Source: Dryobates pubescens
Lineage: Eukaryota; Chordata; Aves; Piciformes; Picidae
Reading direction: 5' to 3'
NCBI RefSeq assembly: GCF_014839835.1
Contig: NC_071627.1
Location: 17,912,001 to 17,976,000, forward strand
DNA: 64,000 nucleotides
In this document: positions 1-13,973 of the stretch, in pieces
How the letters are laid out: each line of letters begins with the position of its first letter
Position numbering within the stretch: position 1 is the stretch's first letter
Translations under genes and position numbers: made by a program
The notes under the pieces: generated by a model
The model's input: the letters and a program-made list of their open reading frames with translations, nothing else
Databases searched by the model: none
Told to the model about the DNA's origin: nothing

Positions 1-2919
1 ATTTTGCATAGGTGGTTGTTCAGCTAAAGTGGACAAAATCACACTCAATATACTTAGGAATCACTGCAACTGAATATTTTTGGTTTTTTCAGAAAAGAAT
101 TAGCCCTGACAGAGCTGTCCCCTGTCCAGAATTTTAAGATTTATGCCTCTGAAAGCCTCGTTCTTTGTCTGAGATGAGTCCTCTTCAACAAATACCTTAA
201 TTAGCCTTGGAATATAACTCAAGAAGCCACGGTGATGTGGCTGGATGCTGTTCTGTGCCCTCACTGAGCCGAGCAATCAAAACCACTGCTCCAGTCTCTC
301 CCTGCGTTTGGTAACACGATTAAAGCAGAGCCTGGGCATCCATTTAATGGACGGTGCCTGTGTGGGGGAGAGGTCAGATGTCTGCACGCAGAGCAGAGCC
401 GCTGCAGAGGTCCTGGAGTTCAGCAGCGGCTATTCAAGCCCCGGAGAGGGACTGATCCTCCTTGATAGCTGCATCTGACAACGGGAATTTCCAGGGAAAA
501 TGTCACGACAAACTGCCCCCGTTAGCACAACAGTAGAGCTCCCTTGTGGTAAAGGAAAATACAGACATTTTAAGTCAGTGTTGCAGGGAAGGGAGTAGGG
601 AGGGAAGCTGCGTGCACAGTGGAGGAGCAGCTGATGGAGAGCAGAGCTTGGAGGGCAGAAAACCAAAAGTGATCTTTGCAAGCTCTGTGGACCCTCCTTT
701 GTCTGGCTAATAAACCCTAATACACTAGAGCAGCATAAGCAAAGGAGCTGAAAGAGGGAAATGCTGCTATTCAGGAAGGGGCTGAAAGAAACCCTCTCTA
801 ACAAGCCTTCAGGTTACTTCCAAAATAGCCCACTTTTTTTTTCTTAGTATGGTGTATTAATAACCTAGATATTATGTAAAGAGATAATACCCACTTTAAT
901 CTTATGCTGCTCTGAAGCTGCAAAATTCTTTTCCTTTTCAGTTTCAGCTTCTTCCCATTATTGTTAAATACAAATTAAGCTTATGGAGGTTTTACTTTTC
1001 CACTCTGGGCAAATCACTTCCCTGACACATAAAGAGATTCAAAAATGTCCTGTGAAAGTGGTGCCTGGAAAAGACCACCTTCCAAGTGGTACTCTCACAA
1101 AACCAGCCCCACTCTTTATCTTCAGGGATGTTAAAAAAACGCTCAGATTTCAGGTGTTTTGCATTTTGCTGCAAGGTTTCCAGATGCTTTCCGTGATACA
1201 CTTTAAAAACAAGCCTCAGCCTTTCAAATAAGTTAATGCTCTTTTTCTTCTTTTTCTTTATTTTTTTTTTTTATGAAAGAGCTTCATTTTTATAAGTCTC
1301 TCTTCTATTTCAGGAACATATTCACAACACATAAGGATTTGTGCTTTGCAACTGCATTGTTTATCTTTACGTTTCCTGCGGGAGGAGAATTTCTTCATCC
1401 AAACCCAGAGCCTGGAGTCGCGAAAACGTTTCCAAAGAGATAGGGGCAACATGCATAAGAAATTATGCTTTTAATCTTTGTTTTGCATGTATAAGAGGAA
1501 TAACATCAATTGCTGAGACCACCCCAAGACCATCCAGCTACGTCTAATGCATCCTTGTTAGAGAGGACCTTGGCAAAAAGAAGGTGCAGACATGCAAGGA
1601 GCAGCAAATGCCTCATCTCCTACAGGACCAGGGGTTTGGGATAAGAGCCCAAGAGAAAGCACCTATCATGTTCAATAGCCTAGACTTGAGTGCCACATCT
1701 ACCTCCCAGCCCAGGGATCACCTAATTCAGGACCACCTCTATCCAGCCCATACTCACCAGCACAGCTTTGCCTGGTGCCTTTTAATATATGGTTGGGAGG
1801 GGGGGGAATAGCAGGAGTTATATAACACAGCACATTCTCTTTGAACCACGTAAAAAGAGAGAAAGGGGTGGGGAGGGAAGAAAATTAAAGAAAAGGAAAC
1901 CTTTCCTTTGAAAGAGCTTTGATGCCAGGCAAAATTTTGAAAGGGGTTAGGCTGAAAGCATTTGCTTCATGTTAACAAATGTTCTCTGTGGTTCAGCATT
2001 AACACAGCTGTGGTTCAGTTGTGAATGAAGAGCAAGTTAATGCCTTTAGCGGTGAGACTGGACCTCCCTATGTTACAGACCAGCAAGTGTGGAGCCTACC
2101 TGGGCTTCCTTGGGCCACCAGCACCGAGCCCTGAGAGCAAATTTTAGGCTGGGACAGAGGGTTTTGTTTCACCTGAAGTCCTTGCAGAGTTCTCTCCACC
2201 CAGCCTCATAGTATAGGAGGTCTAATTTGGCCAGAGAGAGAGGAACATTCATTACCGAGCCCGTGCACTCTGTGTTAATGACTTTGTCCTCTTCAAATAC
2301 CAGGAGACACTTCTAAATCTTTGTGGAAAGCCACTGGTGTGACTTTTTTTAACCTGGAGCCCTCCTTTTAAGCCATTCCCTGTGCAAACAGAGAGGTTTT
2401 CAGCCTGCTGGGATCTGAAGGTGTCAAGAGTCTTGCTGCAGCTGCTCCAGGGTGCTGTTCCTAAAATTTCTCCCATCATGTCAGCTCACAGCCTGTCCCT
2501 CCTGCCAGGAGCACAGGCTTGTGACTTCTGCATACACCAACCTCTTCAAATCCTGCAGCAAAGCAAGTGCAGGGGTGCACCAAGGAGCTCCCCAGGCTTG
2601 TGTGGGTCTCCAACCTTTGATTTTCCTGGAGTGGCCTCCTCTATTACAGTCTTTCCTAAACAATTTATATAATAGTCTCTGCACTCGAAACACTAATCCA
2701 CCCCCAGCCCCCTTTGTGCAGTAGCAGCAGGGTGCAGGGTCCCGGTTTGCAGAGCAGCAGTTGCACGTGGCCAAGATGCAGCATCCAGGCTGGGCATTTC
2801 CCTGCTCCTCATGGATTTCCTACTGCATTTCCAGGCCCAAATCTGAAAGACCCCTCTGAAGTCAACAGATCCAGATAAAAAAGCAAGCATGGATCAAGTA
2901 ATAGTAAAATAATTTCATC
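1..2919. other. intergenic, no gene seen
   Basis: Mixed-composition non-coding DNA. The open frames here are under about 125 codons, lack splice-bounded exon structure and resemble no protein I know. There are short T-rich stretches near 830 and 1260 and purine-rich DNA near 1855-1900. No repeat family was recognised before the CR1 that begins near 2920. Confidence 0.6.
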
Positions 2920-3241
2920 AGAGTGTATAAATATCTGAGGGTGGGTGTCAAGAGATGGTGCCAAGCTCTTTTAGGTGATGCACAGGAATAACACAAGGAA
3001 CAACGGGTTCAAACTTGAACATAGATTTCACCTCAACATGAGGAGAAACTTCTTTACAGTGAAGGTGACAGAGCACTAAAACAGGCTGCCCAGGGAGGTT
3101 GTGGGGTCTCCTTCTCTGGAGACTTTCAAAACCCACCTGAATACATTCCTGTGCAGACTACCCTAAGAGAGCCTGCTTTGGCAGGAGGGTTGGACCCTAT
3201 GATCTCTTGAGGTCCCTGCCAACCTCTGATATACTGTGATA
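2920..3241 (+). mobile_element. CR1 LINE, 3' fragment (older copy)
   Basis: A 5'-truncated CR1 non-LTR retrotransposon in plus orientation. The recognisable parts run in family order: the 'ctgagggtgggtgtcaag' segment, the 'aacatgaggagaaacttc' stretch, 'aggctgcccagggaggtt', and the terminal 'gagggttggaccctatgatctc'. It ends near 'atatactgtgat', a decayed form of the ATTCTGTG octamer that closes CR1 elements. It corresponds to the end of ORF2 plus the 3' UTR, is diverged and cannot move. The 5' boundary is approximate. Confidence 0.85.
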
Positions 3242-4545
3242 AAGAATAGGATTTTTATTTACAAAATAGACTATGTGACAATGCAGGAGGACCAGAGTAA
3301 CAAGAGTTACATCTGGATGAGGATTTTATCTCAGCCTTCACAATGAGGGCACAAGGGAGACTGGAGCAGCTAGAAATCTGCCCTCAGACATCTCTTTGTA
3401 GCTCCACCTTGGCAAGCAGCCCTGGTCTGAGACCTCTTCAATCTCCTCACAGCCCCCCCATCTCACATGCCTGCTGCTCTTCTCCCACTATGTATTTTTC
3501 AGTTCCTTTCTGGAACAAGTATCATCAAATGTCTGTTTGCCTGACTCATTCCTGCCTGGAGAGAATGACTGAAAATCTGAGCTCACTTTCTACCTCTCAG
3601 GCTTGTGATTGAGTTCCTGTGACTCACACATTACAGTATTGGTCTCCTTTGCCCAGGACATTTTCTAGTTTCTCTCCACAATCTGTAAAGATAAAACTGT
3701 CCATGAGCCTTGTTGGGGAAAGTAGTTATTTTCTTGTCTTAATCTATTTCTTTCTTTCTGCTGAATGCCTTCCTGCATCTTTAAGCATACAGCCTCAGCC
3801 CCATCACATGTCTACATACATGGAAGAACTCCTCTCATGTATTATTCACCCTTTCCTCTTTTATTCTGCTTTCCAGGACAAAGTGGACTTCACTGTAAAC
3901 ACCAGATTGTTGCAGAGGTAAATTGCTGCTTTTGTTGAGTATATTTCCCAGCAGCCATTCTATTTAGCTTTTCAAGCTCTTGGTCCTGTCTGAAGACAGC
4001 CGTCCATCAGATATGCTGCCTCATTGGCTGAAGAAAAGGCTTTGGAGGAGGAAACAAATCAAGCCTGTAGCCGTAGCTGAGCACTTATTCTCCTGGCAAG
4101 CTGTGTTAAAATACATCTCAGAACAGAGCTCCTGGACTGCCCAATGATGAAATATTCCCTTCTGTGGTTATTTGAGCATTCAGCCAATGCCTTACTCACC
4201 AACCCCAGGATGGATTACAGTGTGTGTGAAGGGCAGAAGTGCATTACAGGAAATATGATCTCAAATTTTGAATTTGTTTTACTGCTCGTGCTCAGCCACA
4301 AGCTGCTTGCCTTCTTCTGTATAAGTTTTCCAAGAGTCTGCATATGCTACAGTAAGAATTGTATTTCAGATCTGAAAACTGGTATTTCTTGAAGAAATAA
4401 ACAAACAACAGGCAACTGATTTCAATCAGAGAATTTGGGTTTCTTCTTTTTTTTTTTTTTCTTTTTTAAGACTTTTGAAGAGTTATCAGGGAATAACAGG
4501 TAATAAATGCAACAAGGTGAAAGGTAATTCAAAGTAAATTCAGAG
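3242..4545. other. intergenic, no gene seen
   Basis: Unique-looking DNA between two CR1 fragments. A pyrimidine tract (mostly T) lies at about 4440-4468, just before the next CR1. The open frames of 80-100 codons match nothing I recognise and have no exon-like borders. Confidence 0.55.
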
Positions 4546-5247
4546 GTGCTACAGGCTGGGGTTGGAGTGGCTGGAGAGCTGGGGGTACTGATTGACAGCT
4601 GGCTGAACATGAGCCAGCAGTGTGCCCAGGTGGCCAAGAAGACCAATGGCATCCTGGCCTGCCACAAGAATAGTGTGGCCAGCAGAAGCAGGGAAGTCAT
4701 TGTGCCCCTGTACTCAGCACTGGTTAGGCCACATCTTGAGTCCTGTGTCCAGTTCTGGGCCCCTCAATTTAAGAAGGATATTGAGATTCTTGAACGTGTC
4801 CAGAGAAGGCAACGAGGCTGGGGAGAGGTCTCGAGCACAAGCCCTATGAGGAGAGGCTGAGGGAGCTGGGGTTGTTTAGCCTGGAGAAGAGGAGGCTCAG
4901 GGGAGACCTTATTGCTCTCTACAACTACCTGAAGGGTGGTTGTAGCCAGGAGGAGGTTGGTCTCTTCTCCCAGGCAACCAGCACCAGAACAAGAGGACAC
5001 AGTCTCAAGCTGGCCAGGGGAAGTTTAGACTCAAGGTGAGGAGAAAGTTCTTCACAGAAAGAGTTATTTGCCATTGGAATGTTCTGCCCAGAAAGGTGGT
5101 GGAGTCACCATCCCTGGAGGTGTTCAAGAGGGGATTGGACGTGGCACTTGGTGCCATGATTTAGTAGTCATGAGGTGTTGGGTGGCAGGTTGGACTTGAT
5201 GATCTCTGAGGTCTTTTCCAACCTTGTTGATTCTATGGTTCTATCAT
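4546..5247 (+). mobile_element. CR1 LINE, 3' portion with ORF2 C-terminal region
   Basis: A CR1 copy of about 700 bp, the longest here. Its first part translates as the C-terminal region of CR1 ORF2, downstream of the reverse transcriptase core: it reads [20 protein letters not shown], then [17 protein letters not shown], then [14 protein letters not shown]. The frame is then lost and other frames continue the family consensus ([20 protein letters not shown] type), so the copy is dead. The 3' UTR ends in 'ggttggacttgatgatctct' and 'ttgattctatggttctat', the CR1 terminal octamer region. Severe 5' truncation is normal for the family. Confidence 0.93.
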
Positions 5248-8200
5248 AACATCTTGTTAGGCAAGTTTAGGGAGCTCAGGCATTTAAAGATATAACAAGA
5301 AAAGTTAAAACAGAGATTGAAATTCTGAATACAGTGTTGACAGTGCAACCTCTTTGAAGGAACTGAGATCACCTCTTCACATTTCCTTCTTCCTGAAAGC
5401 TATGGCAGAGAGAGGTACTGGTCCATGCTGCAAGCAAGCTAACAAGCACAGACAGGCATTAGACAGCAATTTGTGCACCCCACAGGATAAAATGCTGCCT
5501 GTTACATTCACTGGGCTAGTCTGATGGATCCTCCAGTCAGGACAGAAGAAGGAGGCTGGTGAGGGAGAAATGGAGCTGTGGTAGCTCCCACACAGAGGGA
5601 GCAAAGCCAGTTTCCCAGGGCTGAGCTGGCACCTTCTCCTCATTCACCTCCACACATAGGATCAGTGCTGCTAAAAGGATAAAAGACAATCAGATCAGAC
5701 AATGGATAATACAATATGGAAGGGGAGATAAGGCTGTCTGGGTGGGTGGTTGGGCACTGGAGCAAGCTCTCAGCAGGTCTCCCCTTCTTCAGGAAAATAG
5801 GTGAAGAGTGACAAGAAATGTGGGAACAAGCTAATGCTTATGGGCCTCAGCCAAAATCTTCAGTTGTGTGATTTCTCAGTATTCATACCCACATTTAAAT
5901 ATCATTCACTCCAAATGGTCTCAGCACAAGGTGCTTGTTGTAAGTGCAGTGTTATTAAAGCCAATGGAGCCATGACAATTTATCCAGAATTCGCTTTGAC
6001 TGTACAAAACACTGGTGAAAAATGGGCATGCACTGTGCACTAATAAATTCTGCTTTTGGAAGAAATATTTCTAGGGGGGTACATTCTTTTCATGTTCATT
6101 TCTTCCTTCACTGAAGCCTGACAATAAAACTGAAATGATTTCCTCTCATTTTGGGAGCAATACGTCTGAACACCGTAAAATGCATATCAGCTTTATTGTT
6201 ATCTAACAGAGAAAACAGTGGTTAACTGACAGCAGAATGGAGAGGGATGAAGCAGTGGCATTATCAGTGTCTGCTTCACAGGCAGGGTACTGCATAACTG
6301 GGATTCCATTACAGGGGATTTCTCAGATGCTAAGAAGGCTGAATGGCTGAATGACTTGCCCAAAAGTTTTCTCACCCGCTGTCCCTCATGTTATGGCAAC
6401 ATTATCTTCTTACTTTAAAAATCACTCATCTGTGATTTGACTCTCCTGTGAGGTACCATGCCTGACCATCTGGAGCCTCTTGACTGCGCCCAAGGTATGT
6501 AAAGCTCCATGCACCCACATGGGCAGGACAGCAAGGCACAAACAATCCCAAGACTGTGGCCACTTGTGAATCATCTAAGGAGAGGTCAATGTTGGGGTTT
6601 TTTTTGCTCCATCCACATCACCCAGGAGCAGGATTTTCTGTAGTTGTCATGGCCTGACTCAGCTGCCCACAGGTCAGGATGGGATTTGGCCATTCACTCC
6701 AGCTGATGGGAAGTGCTTTTCTCGATGAAGCGTGAGGCCACCCTCACAAATGAATGCATGATGAACACATCCATCGCTCCTAGCAGGAAACGCCTGGAGC
6801 CCTGCTTGCTCTTCTTGATAGGGAATATTCCTGCTCCTCAGCAGGGAGGTGAGCAAGTGGGTGGCTCACAGCAGGAAGAAATAGTGTAGGTGCTGACAAT
6901 GTGAGTGAAGGAATGTGAACCAGAGGAATATGAAGGCTCGTTTTGTTCTCTCCTTCTTTACCCTCTCTCTATAGGCCTGCAGCTTTTCCATCAGCCTAGA
7001 GGGATATGTTGTTAGTACTAAGTGAAACTGACAGCCTGGTGGGGATGGTTTCCCCCCAGATTTTTGCCCAAGGAAGCCTTCTGGAGAAAGATTTGGGCAT
7101 CATGGGTGGGAGCATCAAATCACCAGTGTTGATCTTCCTTGTTGCTGTTTAATAATAAATCCTTAATGCTGGAAGGGAAAACTCATCTTCAAAACCAACA
7201 TAGTGTGGCTAGGAATGGAAGGCCCTGAGTTCCCAGCTCCCATCTTCAGCACTGTTCCCCACTTGCTTGTATCTTTTCTGTACAATTCACTATGAGGTCC
7301 CTTGTCCTGCTGGACAACCCTCTCTGGGGAGGAAACCTTCTCAGCCCTGTTCTTCCACTTTTTTTCATAACAATAATTGAAAAATACCTTAATTCATTTT
7401 TGTTAAACTACTCAGGCAGTAAGGTGATGCTGCTGCAAGAACAGCAGATTTCATCCCTCATGTTTAAACTGAAGTGCCTCAGGCAGGCACATGCAAACCT
7501 CCCAGGAAACATAGAATGGGGTTTCAAAGGCACAAGATGGACACTTCCTCTTCTCACCTATGGTATTACCACAGTGAAGGCAGGGAAAATCCTTTTCTGT
7601 CTCTACAGACCTTGTCTTAAGTCAAGTTCAAAAGCTCAGTGGAGGTGAGCCCAGTTCCAAGTGGAAAGAGAAGGACCATGCATGGTGGGGATGCATTTGT
7701 CAGAGGTGCTCAACACCCTCCCAAACACAGGCAAAGTGAGATGGTTCCAGTAACATCTACATTACTGAAGTTCAGATGCATTTTTCCCTGATGAAATAGC
7801 AAAATCCAACAAAAAGCACTGCCAGCACCAACCACCTGCAGAACTGTCTGCCCTCACTCCAAAGCACAGCAGCCTTTGAGCTTCTCAAAACAGCCATAAA
7901 TTTTCTTGTGGGAAATGCAGCTTTGCTTTTCTCCTGTTCTCTTACGCTGCATTGGCTTCACTGTTGTGACTGACACTGTAAAAGTTTGTAGATTTGCCTG
8001 AGGCACATACCCAGCACAGAAAAATCTCTCTCTAAAACGGCTGAGGCTCAGCAGAGATAAGTGACTGGGGAAAAAAAAAAGGGTCTTCTGAGGGAAACAT
8101 CAGACAGTCTTAAGGTGGTCTGAAATTCCATCCAAATTGCATTGTGCTAATCAGAGGGGGAACCCTGCATGCAGAACTTGGTGATCTCATATATGCCAGG

Positions 8201-9696
8201 ATAAATCTGATGCAAATCCCAGGGAGCAAATTATATTACTGTGGATTTATTCAGCTGTAATAGATCAACGTTCGTCCCTGAATGACTCCAGCATCTCTTC
8301 ACTGTGTGTACAGTCTCTTCCCTGCTAATGCATCCTCACAAAAGGGAAGGTTTCTTCTGCTAAGCAGGAAACAGGGGAGGAAACCAATTGCATTTTGCTT
8401 TATGGGAGAATTTCAAGTGTGCAACTGCTCTAAGAAAAGGCCTCTTGTCTCAATTGAATGCATATCTGTAACCATATCCCCACATGGAACAAAAACAAAC
8501 CAATAAACTCAGGTTGTGAAGACCTGAAACAGAATCTCCTCAAAGCTCAAAAGGATTCTTACTTCTGCATTTCTCTCCTGGAAACATTTTTTGTATTAAT
8601 CCAGAAACACATCAGCTGCCCAGTTTCTTGTAAGCATGTGCCCTGCTTTCTGCATGCTTTAGGATGCATCAGAAATTAAGTTGCGGCTCATCTGGCACTG
8701 CCTCCTTGCCTAAACTTGCTGATTAGAAAGTGCTCCCAGGCAGAGTGAGGATTGCCTGAGCATTGTTTCTAATCTTGTTCCAAGTGTCACAGATAGTCAG
8801 GTTAACCAGATGAACTCCAGAGAGATCCCACAAGCAGAGCTGCTTCCAACTTTTGCCATGAGACAAGGGTGAGGGAGCAGCTTTAGTGGGCTGTGTCATG
8901 ACAGTGGCAAGGTGAGGTTCAGCCCCTTCCTGCTGCACATGCATGGGGAGAATAGGTACAAGAAAGAGAACATTTTATTGCTTAGCTTTTGCTTAACTCT
9001 GTGTTTTCCTGTAAACATCATAATTTTAGGTGACTATATTTCAGGCAATTCATTAATTCTTTGCAACAACTCCTCTTCCTGGATGTTGACCAGGTAGCTT
9101 TTGCAATCAGAAAAGCTGTGTGATGGGAAACCTTTCTCAGCAAGGTAACTTTGTGAGAAACTGCAAAACCGGGGCAGTGAGAAGCCCCAGGTTGTGCCAA
9201 GACCTGAAATCACCACCAAGATTTGCTTCCCTTTCTCACACATGTAGCCCAACACCTCTGATTCCATTTCCCATGGAGAAAGCAAAGAACAACACTCCCT
9301 GTGCTTCCTAATGACTCTACTCAACAGTTGGCAGCTGTCCATGGTCCAGAAACGTTTCTTTTGTGGGTAACCCAAGGCAACAATTTCTCTCTTATCTACA
9401 GCCCACTGGATATTCATGCCAAAAAATCATCTCTAATCCTTTTCCCAATTTTTTTTTCCAACTGTTATCATATCTTGTCTTTATAGGGAGGACTGAAAGG
9501 AATCACAGATGTCCAAGAACCAAATGTTCATTTCCACCCCACAGCAAGTTCTGCATTGGTGGGGATGTTGTCTGGGAATTTTCAGGGAGTGGGGTTTCAG
9601 TATTAAATCTGCTCTGTGAGGGCTGCACATTTAATCCTAAATCTTTTCTGTCATTAGGGAGGAGTTCACAGCATGAATAGGATGAATGAAAATACA

Positions 9697-9759
9697 TGTG
9701 TGTGTGTGTGTGTGTATACATATGCATTTTCTTTCATCCTTATATATATATACACACAC
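9697..9759. repeat. compound microsatellite (TG)n ... (TA)n (CA)n
   Basis: A (TG) run at 9697-9715 is followed by a short spacer and then an alternating TA tract passing into CACACA at 9741-9759. The tract is likely to vary in length between individuals. Confidence 0.9.
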
Positions 9760-11215
9760 TAAAGATTTCTCTGCTGTGCTGAAGGTTTGTGTCCATGTCT
9801 AGACACACAACTTTTCCTGCAGGGTTTGATTAGAAAATTGTTCCTGCACTAATTCTAGACACACAATACAGAATTACTACTTGGCACCTGAAATCTGAGG
9901 GAAGTCAGAGGATGGTCAGTTAGAAGTATATTTTTCTGGTTTAATGAAAAAAAAATATTATTTGTTGTATTTTTCTCTATCCTCCTTGGAAGCAAAGGTT
10001 TTACTTCAAGGCTCTGACTGCAGTTACGCATCACATGGGAGTCCAATGGTAGAGAATAGCACTTACAGCATTAAAAATGCATTCTCCATGTATCAAACCA
10101 AAGAAGTGTGCCTCTTGGCAGTGCTGGTGGCCTAATTTTGGCTGCAGAATGAATAAAATCAAGGCTTCCACTGAAATTCCAGCAACAGTTCCTGCTGCAG
10201 CTTCTGAGCTGCAGGCAGGGAGATGAGGAAGTAATTTGGGCAGCCTTCGGGGAGACAGGGCTTGTAGGTCTCCCTCTGTCAACCATGAAGAAGGCACTGT
10301 GCTTAGGCAGCGCTTGCTGAGCATCCCAAGGGCTCCATGGTCAATTGCAAGTGAGTCTGTGGGATGGGATAAATTATATTTGTCTCCTGAAATCACTATG
10401 TTTTTCTAAAACAAAACCATTCCAGCCAGCTTTGACTGTCTCTGTCCACCAGCAAAGTGCTCACTTGCCCAGGCAGTCTCATGAGCGTCAGCAGCAGTGG
10501 TCACAGCAATGATTTCTTGCCAAAGATGGAGAGCTGAGCCGACCCTTGAGCTCCACTGATGGGAGGCACCACAGAGCAATTGCTTTGGCAGCACCCCTAC
10601 TATCAGTCACCACATACCAGATGTGTGGGTGAGAATGTCTCTATCTACTCAAAATGGAGCATTCAGGATTAGCTGACCCTGCCCCCAGAAATTGTTCCTT
10701 GAGGGGCTGTTAGGGGAGGTGCTGTGTTTTTTTAAAGGACAGTCTGATTTCAGAAAGGAACAAAGGAAACAGAAGTCCTTTGGCCCCTCACTGGGCACAA
10801 TGTGACGGCTGTAATGAAAACAAATCAGGGAGTGTTGCAATGATGCCCTTGTAGCAAACCTAACGGCAGCATACCCTGAACCCACACACCCAGGACTGCT
10901 GTGGCAACAGCAATGATGGCTCCTCCAAAACTGGAAAATGATGATGACATGAAAGCAGCACTAAAACCTCCTTGTGAATGTTCCTCTCACTTCACCTTTC
11001 CACTGAGACAGAGATAATAGATTGGAACAAGCCAAAATTAAAGTATGCGATAACATCACACCCCATGTCAGCGGTAACTGTACCTGTGTCCTTCCTGACA
11101 TCCCAAGTAAAGGATTGTATGCTCATCACAGGAATCTGACTTGACTATCATGGAAATCATAATATGTAAGTATGTCTTGGTGCTGCAAATATCCCCAGCT
11201 GTGTCTGTGATGAGC

Positions 11216-11291
11216 AGGATTGGTCCCATGAAGTAGGATTGGTCCCATGAAGCAGGACTGGTCCCATGAAGCAGGACTGGTCCCATGAAGC
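11216..11291. repeat. minisatellite, 4 copies of 19 bp
   Basis: Four contiguous copies of the unit AGGACTGGTCCCATGAAGC. Copies 1 and 2 have AGGATT, copies 3 and 4 AGGACT, and copy 1 ends in T instead of C. So few differences mean a recent local duplication. The 19-bp period shifts the reading frame from copy to copy, so a coding role is unlikely. Confidence 0.95.
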
Positions 11292-13950
11292 CTGTTCACT
11301 TGTATATCTTTTGTGAACAGGTTTCCCATGCACTGCACTGGACACACAAGTTGTGACTCTGCATCATTGTAGACTGTAGCTCACATGTGCCTGAGAGAGA
11401 ACTTCAAGACTGAGAAACTACTCTGCAGCATGACATGATATTCTTTTATTTTTCCTTTAGGAATGAAAATACAAGGGGCATTTTGATTACCTTAACTGTT
11501 GAAATAATTGCAGTCTTTACTGCACTTGGGCTGTGGATACAACTAAAGACCTACTTGCTGCTATGAAAAGAAATAACATTACAGGATGATGTCAAATTTC
11601 CCAGTTGAGTGAGGAGGAGAAAACCCAGCAATGCACTCAAAATGAGGAAGTCCTCACAATAAATGAGACATTCAGGAAGGAAAATCCTCACTTCAGAGGC
11701 CAGCAACAGCTTCTCTGAGAGTAAGGTCCCCCTTCCTAATGCTACCTTCCTCCTCAGTTCAGTGCCTCCAGGTTTGTCCACGGCATTCATGGGACACTGC
11801 TTCTGGAGCACTTGGGACAGACCTTAGTAAGTGAGGTGGAGCCTTTCTTTTCTGCAGGTGTTAATAGCTTTAAGCTATTGTATAAAGCACATAGGAAAGT
11901 AACATTCAGGAATGATTTTCTGTCAGTCGTGAGCAAGGGGAAGTGGGAAAACAGAATAAAATAGCACAGCACAGAAGCTTTTCTATTTTGAGGAAGAGTG
12001 CATTTTCTCCTCATCTATCCCACCCCATGCATCCCTCTCTGCAGCACTTCAGCTGCACTGCAAAACCCAGAGGCTTTTAGTGGTGAGTCTTTCCTATATT
12101 TAATTTTGAGCACAGCCAGCAAATGGGGGTGGAGAGGAGTCACCAGTCATTTAGAAAAAGAAAGTGACTGAAACATTGAACACTCCACTGATCACAGTCC
12201 ATGACGTGTGAAGTGTTTCTTTGATGGTGCTGTTTTCAGAGGGGCAATGCATCCTGCAGACTGGAGCCAATCATTGCAGGAGACTGGTCCAGCTCTGGGC
12301 CTCACCCCTTGACAGGTCAGCACAGTTCCAGTGCAGTCACTCTGGTCTACATCTGTGCCAAGGAGGTGGGAGTCCAGCCCTTCACTGATTCTTCCCTTTT
12401 TTACCCCCCTGGGTGTCAGGATTGGCACCTATACACTCTGTTTGCTTTTATCGTGCAGCTGGGTCTGCACTTACATTACACGTAGGAGATGTGTGTGTTT
12501 GTGCGTTGGAGCTGAGTAAACACTGCAAAATAAAATCAATCACCAAAAATGGGGCTTGAGCTGGGACAGGCAGATGCCTGGCAGTACTTGAGGAGCACTT
12601 TTTCAGGGGTCAAATCTACTGTCACTGTCAAAAGAGTGTGAGCCCATCCGGGTTTTAGCCTTTTCTTGAGAACATCTCAGTGAACACACACTGGCTGAGC
12701 TGCTCCTCATCCTACTTCAAGGAGTGCATCATTCACCTCAGGGCTGTAGAGTTGAGGTCCTGACAGACAAGCTGTGTGGGACACTGCATTCATGCACTTG
12801 TGTGTGCAGGGGATATGAAAAGGAGCAGAATCAAGCTTGGCTGTCATCACACCAGTTCTGGCTGTAAAAAACTGTTTCACCCTATCAGTTCAAATCTCTT
12901 TCCTACACTTTCCATATCCTAATAAGTAAAGGAAAAAGAGGCAGACAGTAGAAAACATGCACAAAAGCCAGGGAAAGGGGGAGAAGGAGTCTGCCCCTGC
13001 TGAAAAGCCTTAGATATAGAGGGAAGGAATTCATGTGCTCTAATCTGGGAATGAAAACACCACTTAGAGATGAAAGTTCCTTTAAGTCCTGACCAGGATT
13101 CCATCCTTACAGTCTGTTGAGATTCCCAGGTAATGACACCTACTATGATGGAAGCTATCTTCACATACATGATTAATTATTTTTTTTTAGATATAATCAA
13201 TATTGCACAATGAGTAGGGCAAAATAGCACCAGGGGAATTCCTAAATGTCTGCATGGTCCTGCTTACACTGTTTGCTGCTAGGAAATGTTTTTAGCCATG
13301 TTAAATGCTATCACAAAGCTACCCACTGCTATGTTTTATCCTTTCAAGAAAGACATTAAAATGGCTGAAAGTTTCTGCATTGAACTCTGCTCATCAGAAA
13401 CTGCCCTCTTATTTTGAAGAATATTACAAGTGAATGAATGCATGAAAACATTCTACTTTATAAGAAATCATAATGATGCTTAATTAAACTGTTGCTGAGA
13501 AGTTAACCATTGTAATGTTAAAACCTTTCTCACTTAGAAAAACACTGATTTTCTTTAAGACATAAGTCTCACTTTGGAGAAAATTAATTTGAAGTATTTA
13601 CAGGTGGCTTAGGAAAAATATTCAAAGGGATACCAACTTGAAAAGTGCAACTTTTTGCTCAAAACCAATTTCCAAGTGGTCAAAAGCAGCCGTTCCCAGG
13701 GGGGATCCTCTCACTGTCGTCCCACATAGCAACAGACCGGATGGGATCCAGAGTTTCAGCAGGTGTCAGGAGGCTGGAGGAACTGCTGGAGTAGAGTCTG
13801 CTCCGTGAGAACACAAATTAGTATCAAGCTTTAATAAAACCACAGAAGAGAAAAGAGAATGGCATTTACAACTTTGAAATCATTATGGAGATAGCTATAA
13901 AAACCTTAGAAAACTAGAAAGTTTAAAAGTACATAGCAGCAGCATTGTCA

Positions 13951-13973
13951 TTTTGTTTGTTTGTTTGTTTGTT
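13951..13973. repeat. (TTTG)n microsatellite
   Basis: A short uninterrupted run of TTTG units, five to six copies, in AT-rich intergenic DNA. Confidence 0.85.
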
